NCBI RefSeq assembly: GCF_013340935.1
Contig: NZ_WHOS01000071.1
Location: 1-35,844 of the forward strand
DNA: 35,844 nt
Direction: 5' to 3'
From: Azospirillum melinis
Lineage (GTDB): Bacteria; Pseudomonadota; Alphaproteobacteria; Azospirillales; Azospirillaceae
Shown here: positions 31,358 through 35,844 of the stretch, one piece after another
How positions within the stretch are numbered: the first letter of the stretch is position 1
Layout: every line of letters starts with the position of its first letter
Made by a program: the position numbers and the translations under genes
The notes under the pieces: generated by a model
Told to the model about the DNA's origin: nothing
The model's database searches: none
The model's input: only the letters and a program-made list of their open reading frames with translations

Positions 31358-31393
31358 GATTTTCTCTATCCCGCCCCCTTCATCCCGCCCGGC

Positions 31394-31819
31394 TCATCCC
31401 GCCATGGCGGCGGCGTTGATCACCGCCACCCCGAGCTGGACGCCGACCAGCGTCGCGGCCGACGCGACGTTGCCGGATTCGATCTGGCCGCGCAGGTCGC
31501 GGATCAGCAGGGTCGCCACGGCGAAGGCGACCAGCTGGAGGATCACCGCCACCACGCCCCACAGCAGGATATCGAGCACGAAGGTGCTGGTTGCCAGCGT
31601 CGCCGCCAGCGGAATGGCGAGCGCCACGATGGACCCCGCCAGCGTCAGGCCGCCGGCGGCATTGCCCTCCGCCACCAGCCGGCGCTCGTCGAAGGGGGTG
31701 ATGCGGGTATAGACGGCGACGCCGACCGCCAGCAGCGCCAGCGTGACGGCGAGCTGGACCAGCAGCACCGGAAGGCCGGTGCCGAGCGCGGTCAGGATGG
31801 AACCGAAGGTGCTTTCCAT
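31394..31819 (-). CDS. DUF350 family membrane protein (YjfL-like)
   Basis: 141 residues with four predicted membrane helices: LPVLLVQLAVTLALLAVGVA, AAGGLTLAGSIVALAIPLAA, FVLDILLWGVVAVILQLVAF and SAATLVGVQLGVAVINAAAM. Between helices 1 and 2 lies the conserved polar stretch ITPFDE...AEGNAAGG, typical of DUF350. E. coli YjfL is the model; function unknown, linked to stress-type operons. It starts 28 bp after the DUF2491 gene stop, so it is cotranscribed. Confidence 0.8.
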   Translation of the reverse strand: MESTFGSILTALGTGLPVLLVQLAVTLALLAVGVAVYTRITPFDERRLVAEGNAAGGLTLAGSIVALAIPLAATLATSTFVLDILLWGVVAVILQLVAFAVATLLIRDLRGQIESGNVASAATLVGVQLGVAVINAAAMAG

Positions 31820-31847
31820 GGGGCCGGCACTCTTGTCGTATGGGTGG

Positions 31848-33704
31848 TTAGGACAGGGAGAGGGAGGCGGGGTTCACGTCGATGCCGGCAGCGATCTCGA
31901 CCGACGCGCGGCCGGAGCGCTCCACCGCCTCCACCAGGATGTACTCGGTGGCGGGTGCCGGATCCCCGGCATTTGTCGGAGCACCGTACAGCATCGACTG
32001 GCTGGTCACCGTCTCGGTCCCGCGCAGGGTCTGGCGCGCTTCGCTGAGGGTGAAGGGCTGGATGCGGCTGGCGCCCGGCTGCCAGACGCGGGGGTAGAGC
32101 TTGCCGTCCTTGGTCTGGAACTCCGGCCAGCCGATCATCCCCTCCGCATCGTCCAGCCAGAAGCCCCACTCGCCCTCGTCGGACGGGATGACGCTGTCGA
32201 TGGGGGTGAAATAGCGGCACTCGTCCGGCTGCCCGTCGGGGCCGAGATGGATCTGGAAGAAACCCCCTCCCGGCAGATGCAGGCGGTAGACGGTCGCCGG
32301 GCCGGAGGTGACGGTTCCCACCGCCTCGATCGACACCAGCCGGTCGGTGCCGGTGTCCGGCGCCTTGACCTTGGTGGCGCTCTCCGCCAGCAGGAAGGGG
32401 GTGGGGTCGATGGTGACCGTCATGCCCAGCCGGAACAGCGACGGGCTGTAGGCCTTGCCGCCGAGCTTCTGGTTCACATAGTTGCCGAGCGTTCCGAACA
32501 GGGGCACGTCCGATCCTCCCTTGGAGCCAGAGCCCTTGGAGACAGGGCTGTTGGCGACTGCATTTGGTTTGGATGGCGCATCCATCCGCCGCCGCGCCCG
32601 CCACAGCAGGAACAGCACCGCCGCTCCCAGCAGCAGCAGGCCCCACCACCAGAAACCGTGTCCGGAACTGCGCGACGCCTGCGCGGCGCTGGCGCTGTCA
32701 ACCGAACTGGCCGAGCTGGCCGAATCGGCGCGGGCCAGATCCGCCGGCACGTCGGGCGGCAGCTGTCCGGCCTGGCGCGGGGTGCCGGCCTGGGCCGCCA
32801 CCGACTGGTCGAGCTGGTCCAGCTTGCCGCGCAGCTCCGCATTGTCGCGGGCCAGCCGGTCGGCCTCCTGGCGCCATTCGCGATAACCGGGGTCGTCGGC
32901 GTTGTTGTGGAAGAAGGCGGCATGGCCCGGCCGGGTCAGCGTGTCGAGCATGAACCACAGGAACAGCCCGTCCCAGACGCCGAAGCGGCGCGGGGCGCTG
33001 ATGGTGTAGGGCGGCGGGCTCCAGCCATAGCCGCCATAGGGGTTGGCCGGCGCCGGGCGCGTCGATGGCGTGCGGTAGGACGACCCGCCCCAGCCCCACC
33101 CCCAGCTGGATCCGCTGGAGCTGCTCGACCCGCCGGTCCGCCCCTGGGTGGAGGCGGCGGGCGGTGGCGCGCCCGGCTGGGCCGGCGGGGTGCGGTCGGC
33201 CTCCTGCTTGGTGCGGTAGCGGTTCAGCGCGTCGGCCGAGCCCTGCTGGCTGAAGGTCCGGTCCCCTGCCGAGGTCGGCGGGGCGGCGACCGACGGGGCG
33301 CTGTTGCCCGGCCGGGCATAGCCGCCGCTGGAGCTGGAGGACCCGCCGGAGAACCAGCCGCCGCTTCCGGTTGACGGCGTGCGCGAGGTGGAGGGGCGGG
33401 AGTATCCACCGCTGCTGCTTCCGCTGCTGCCGATGGACGGGGTGCGCGACGGGCGCGAATAGCCGCCGGACGACCGGCTGCTGGACCCGGCGCGGGCCTC
33501 GGCCTCGCCCGGCGCCAGCGTGATGACCGCCGCGGTGACGGCGATGGCGAGCGGGGCGGGGGCCGCGGGAGCGGTCAGGATGGTGCCGACGGGGGCCGCC
33601 AGCGGCTGCACCATCATCAGAAGGGCGACGGCTGCTGCGCGCCATCGCTCCGTCCAGCGATCCTGATACCGGGTGGGCCTGCGAAGCTTCGCGGTCTGCG
33701 TCAT
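31848..33704 (-). CDS. DUF2491 family protein (YjfK-like) with long Ser/Gly-rich extension
   Basis: 618 residues from the ATG at 33704 (GAGAGGA upstream). The N-terminus has a membrane or signal segment (~20-65), followed by a low-complexity region (~70-220) of repeats like SSGGYSRPS and RTPSTGSG, a short coiled coil (ADRLARDNAELRGKLDQLDQ), one clear TM (GFWWWGLLLLGAAVLFLLWR, ~355) and the C-terminal DUF2491 domain (~405-618: FRLGMTVTIDPTPFLLAE, YFTPIDSVIP, GWPEFQTKDGK). E. coli YjfK is ~220 residues and consists of the last domain only. The extension places the domain at the membrane, probably on the cytoplasmic side; that orientation is inferred. First gene of the operon with DUF350 and PspA-like genes. 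Confidence 0.75.
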   Translation of the reverse strand: MTQTAKLRRPTRYQDRWTERWRAAAVALLMMVQPLAAPVGTILTAPAAPAPLAIAVTAAVITLAPGEAEARAGSSSRSSGGYSRPSRTPSIGSSGSSSGGYSRPSTSRTPSTGSGGWFSGGSSSSSGGYARPGNSAPSVAAPPTSAGDRTFSQQGSADALNRYRTKQEADRTPPAQPGAPPPAASTQGRTGGSSSSSGSSWGWGWGGSSYRTPSTRPAPANPYGGYGWSPPPYTISAPRRFGVWDGLFLWFMLDTLTRPGHAAFFHNNADDPGYREWRQEADRLARDNAELRGKLDQLDQSVAAQAGTPRQAGQLPPDVPADLARADSASSASSVDSASAAQASRSSGHGFWWWGLLLLGAAVLFLLWRARRRMDAPSKPNAVANSPVSKGSGSKGGSDVPLFGTLGNYVNQKLGGKAYSPSLFRLGMTVTIDPTPFLLAESATKVKAPDTGTDRLVSIEAVGTVTSGPATVYRLHLPGGGFFQIHLGPDGQPDECRYFTPIDSVIPSDEGEWGFWLDDAEGMIGWPEFQTKDGKLYPRVWQPGASRIQPFTLSEARQTLRGTETVTSQSMLYGAPTNAGDPAPATEYILVEAVERSGRASVEIAAGIDVNPASLSLS

Positions 33705-33727
33705 CGTCCTCTCGCGCGTCATCCGGA

Positions 33728-33742
33728 GCCGGTTCAACCGGC
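33728..33742. promoter_or_regulatory. Palindrome upstream of the yjf-like operon
   Basis: GCCGGTT-C-AACCGGC is an exact 15-bp inverted repeat 23 bp before the DUF2491 start codon. The position fits an operator overlapping the promoter or leader. The rest of the 125-bp gap behind the acyltransferase gene shows nothing clear. Confidence 0.4.
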
Positions 33743-33829
33743 CCTCCCGGCGATTCGTTGCGCGAGGGTAGGCAGATACGCGGCGGCGCTCAAGGGATTA
33801 ACCGTGGTGCCCGGCCCTTATGACTTCCG

Positions 33830-34612
33830 TCAGGAGACGGCGGTCGCCGTCCGCTTGCTCTGTGCCGGTTCCGGTGGCGGCGGGCGCAGGGTGGGCGGGC
33901 CGCCGGCTGCGGTGACGAGGCGGTCGCTCGCGGCCTCCAGCCGCTCCTCCAGGTCGCGCATCGCTTCGGCGCGCGGCTGTCCGGGCATGATCGGCGGCAG
34001 GAACTCCACCACCACCGTGCCGGGGTACTTCAGGAAGCTGTGGCGCGGCCAATAGAGGCCGGCATTCAGCGCCATCGGCACGATGGGAATGCCGAGGCTG
34101 TCATAGAGCATGCCGACGCCGATGCGGTAGGGACGGTAGGTGCCCGGCGCCACGCGGGTGCCCTGGGGGAAGATCACGATGGGGCGACCCTCGTCCCGCA
34201 CCGGGCGGGAGTTGCGGATCAGCGACTTGATCGCCGCCCCGCCGGCGCCGCGGTCGACCGGGATCATCTTCGCCTTGGCGGCATACCAGCCCCAGATCGG
34301 GATCCACATCAGCTCGCGCTTCAGGATGATCGCGGGGTCCTTCACCAGCAGGTGAAGCTTCATGGTTTCCCATGCCGACTGGTGCTTGGCCGCCAGCAGG
34401 AAGGGACCGTCGGGCAGGTTCTCCCGCCCGCGCACCTCGTAGCGGATGCCGACGAGCGTGCGCTCCAGCCAGCCGACGGTGCCGAGATACCATTTCACCA
34501 CCGCGACCATCTGCGGACGCGGCAGCAGCAGCATCCACAGCAGGGCGAAGCACATCAGCGCGGTCCAGAGGTGGAACGCGATGTTGAAGGCGAGGGACCG
34601 GATCCAGATCAT
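33830..34612 (-). CDS. 1-acylglycerol-3-phosphate acyltransferase-like (PlsC family)
   Basis: 260 residues from the ATG at 34612; a TTG three codons earlier is possible. One or two membrane helices at the N-terminus (IRSLAFNIAFHLWTALMCFA). The catalytic motif I is HQSAWE (residues 77-82), i.e. HX4E where most members have HX4D; motif III is FPQGTR (148-153), and motif IV is IVPMALNAG. The variants are common in alphaproteobacterial PlsC homologues. It transfers an acyl chain from acyl-ACP or acyl-CoA to lysophosphatidate at the inner membrane. Divergent from ftsE by 160 bp; pairing of plsC-like genes with ftsEX is familiar from this group. Confidence 0.9.
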   Translation of the reverse strand: MIWIRSLAFNIAFHLWTALMCFALLWMLLLPRPQMVAVVKWYLGTVGWLERTLVGIRYEVRGRENLPDGPFLLAAKHQSAWETMKLHLLVKDPAIILKRELMWIPIWGWYAAKAKMIPVDRGAGGAAIKSLIRNSRPVRDEGRPIVIFPQGTRVAPGTYRPYRIGVGMLYDSLGIPIVPMALNAGLYWPRHSFLKYPGTVVVEFLPPIMPGQPRAEAMRDLEERLEAASDRLVTAAGGPPTLRPPPPEPAQSKRTATAVS

Positions 34613-34772
34613 GGCCGGCAACTTGTCAGGTCTTCACCGACTTCTCAAGCATTCCGCGCAGTGCGGGAGAGGACGGGAGGGAGATGGCGGCCGTTTGCCG
34701 GGCAGGGTGGACTCCGCTCCCCACCGGGTGCATTGTCCCCGGCGTGGAGGGATGGCGAGCTGTGGTGGAACC

Positions 34773-35510
34773 GTGATCCGTTTCGAGAATGTCGGCCTGC
34801 GCTACGGCACCGAGGCGGAGGTGCTGCGGGACATCAATTTCACCCTTCAGCCGGGATCCTTCCATTTCCTGACCGGTGCCAGCGGGGCGGGCAAATCGTC
34901 GCTGCTGAAGCTGATGTATCTGGCCCACCGGCCGTCGCGCGGGCTGGTCACCCTGTTCGGCCGCGACATGGCGATGGTGACCCGCCGCGACCTGCCGGAA
35001 CTGCGTCGCCAGATCGGCGTGGTCTTCCAGGATTTCGCCCTGCTCGACCACCTGTCTGCGCTCGACAATGTTGCGCTGCCGCTGCGCATGGCCGGCACGC
35101 CGGAGGCCGATGTGGTCGCCCATTGCAGCGAGATCCTGCGCTGGGTCGGGCTGGGCAACCATCTGCACGCCACGCCCTCCACCCTGTCGGGCGGGCAGAA
35201 GCAGCGGGTCGCCATCGCGCGGTCGGTGATCAACCGGCCGCGGCTGCTTCTCGCCGACGAGCCGACCGGCAACGTCGATGACGGCATCGGCATGCGGCTG
35301 CTCTACCTGTTCGAGGAACTCTACAAGCTGGGGACCACCGTGGTGATCGCCACCCACAACGAAGCGCTGATCCGCCGGTTCGACCATCCGCGCCTTCACC
35401 TCGACAATGGCCGGCTGATGGTGCTGCCGGCGCGCGGTCGCGCTCAGGAGGCCCGTGCGAAGGACGCGCGGACCAACGACTCTGGCCCCATCGACTCAAA
35501 GTGGGAGTAG
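34773..35510 (+). CDS. ftsE: Cell division ATP-binding protein FtsE
   Basis: 245 residues. Walker A GASGAGKSS, Q-loop VVFQDFALLDHL, signature LSGGQKQRVAIARSV, Walker B LLLADEPTGNVD and switch histidine in ATHNEAL. The start VIRFENVGLRYG and the segment LMYLAHRPSRGLVTLFGRD are characteristic of FtsE. GTG 34773 gives the usual N-terminus, with GGTGGA upstream; an in-frame ATG at 34752 would add seven residues. FtsE drives FtsX to control periplasmic murein hydrolases at the septum. The next gene is ftsX, 4 bp later. The tail after ~210 is longer and more charged than in most FtsE. Confidence 0.9.
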   Translation: MIRFENVGLRYGTEAEVLRDINFTLQPGSFHFLTGASGAGKSSLLKLMYLAHRPSRGLVTLFGRDMAMVTRRDLPELRRQIGVVFQDFALLDHLSALDNVALPLRMAGTPEADVVAHCSEILRWVGLGNHLHATPSTLSGGQKQRVAIARSVINRPRLLLADEPTGNVDDGIGMRLLYLFEELYKLGTTVVIATHNEALIRRFDHPRLHLDNGRLMVLPARGRAQEARAKDARTNDSGPIDSKWE

Positions 35511-35514
35511 CGGC

Positions 35515-35844
35515 ATGGCGCTTCGTCCGGTGCGGCCCCGTTCCGACCTGCCGCTGGCCGTCGATCCCTCCTCGCGCTTTCTCGGCTGGATCACCGCACT
35601 GATGGCGTTCCTGGCGGCGCTGGCGCTGGCCGGCGCCATGCTGGTGACGGACATGGCCCAGCGCTGGGACAGCGGGCTGGCCGGCGGCCTGACCGTGCAG
35701 GTGGCGCCGATGCCGGGTGCCCCCGTCGCCCCGCTGGACGAGCGGGCGGAGGCTGCGCTGACCGTGCTGCGCTCCGTCCCCGGCATCCGGTCGGCGACCC
35801 TGCTGGGCGGGGGGGAGATTGCCCGGCTGCTGGAGCCCTGGCTG
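35515..35844 (+). CDS. ftsX: Cell division protein FtsX, N-terminal part (cut by window end)
   Basis: The 110 residues visible begin MALRPVRPRSDLPLAVDPSS, followed by a membrane helix (FLGWITALMAFLAALALAGA, ~22-41) and the start of the periplasmic domain (LTVQVAPMPG, ALTVLRSVPGIRSATLLGGG), as expected for the FtsX-type permease subunit with its PG-hydrolase-binding loop. The identification rests mainly on the adjacent ftsE and the fold order. The gene continues beyond 35844. Confidence 0.8.
   Translation, partial: MALRPVRPRSDLPLAVDPSSRFLGWITALMAFLAALALAGAMLVTDMAQRWDSGLAGGLTVQVAPMPGAPVAPLDERAEAALTVLRSVPGIRSATLLGGGEIARLLEPWL

Overview
The window is high-GC DNA that reads like an alphaproteobacterium of the Rhodospirillales, most like Azospirillum. 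That assignment rests on overall gene content and protein style and on clustered GAnTC (CcrM-type) sites; no marker gene proves it. The Rep_3-family replication gene, an iteron array and core-type genes (pyruvate kinase, ftsEX) close together suggest a chromid or very large plasmid. The first ~126 bases contain implausible C and G runs and are probably of poor quality.

Left part (1-7,700): a tightly coupled trio (end of a histidine phosphatase, a glycosyltransferase, a polysaccharide-deacetylase-like protein), an RTX/Calx-beta protein, a PEP mutase/isocitrate lyase family enzyme and, on the minus strand, a multidomain GH5 glycoside hydrolase with two N-terminal carbohydrate-binding modules. 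The middle-left (7,731-11,794) is a polar amino acid ABC transporter operon divergent from an RpiR-type regulator. Then come a small 2-oxoglutarate-oxygenase-like protein, two membrane proteins, pyruvate kinase, an Lrp regulator, a hotdog thioesterase and a second large secreted-type protein: two copies of the same carbohydrate-binding module on a right-handed beta-helix domain. Neither large protein has a Sec signal, so they look like type I secretion cargo. Two intergenic elements with identical outer arms (15,855-15,937 and 19,158-19,390) are highly structured palindromic repeats; the first can fold into a near-perfect cloverleaf.

Middle-right (19,700-25,491): a 64-residue unknown protein, a CLC chloride channel/antiporter, an aldo-keto reductase and MFS exporter pair, a LysR regulator and a divergent TauE/SafE permease.

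The replication region (25,492-27,618) is the most interesting part. Ten 19-bp iterons (ATCCTTAC-N5-GGGGGC, both orientations), one degenerate copy and an inverted half-site pair precede the rep gene. They are interleaved with 14 GAnTC sites in 539 bp, eight of them within 166 bp, next to an AT-rich stretch. Three more iterons lie outside: over the rep stop codon, after an HTH gene, and inside a stress-type operon. This looks like an iteron origin under cell-cycle methylation control, analogous in logic to the Vibrio chromosome II origin but with GAnTC in place of GATC.

Right end (27,877-35,844): a diguanylate cyclase, an unknown HTH protein, a yjfK-yjfL-yjfJ-like operon (DUF2491, DUF350, PspA/IM30 family), a PlsC-type acyltransferase, and divergent ftsE with the start of ftsX, which runs off the window.
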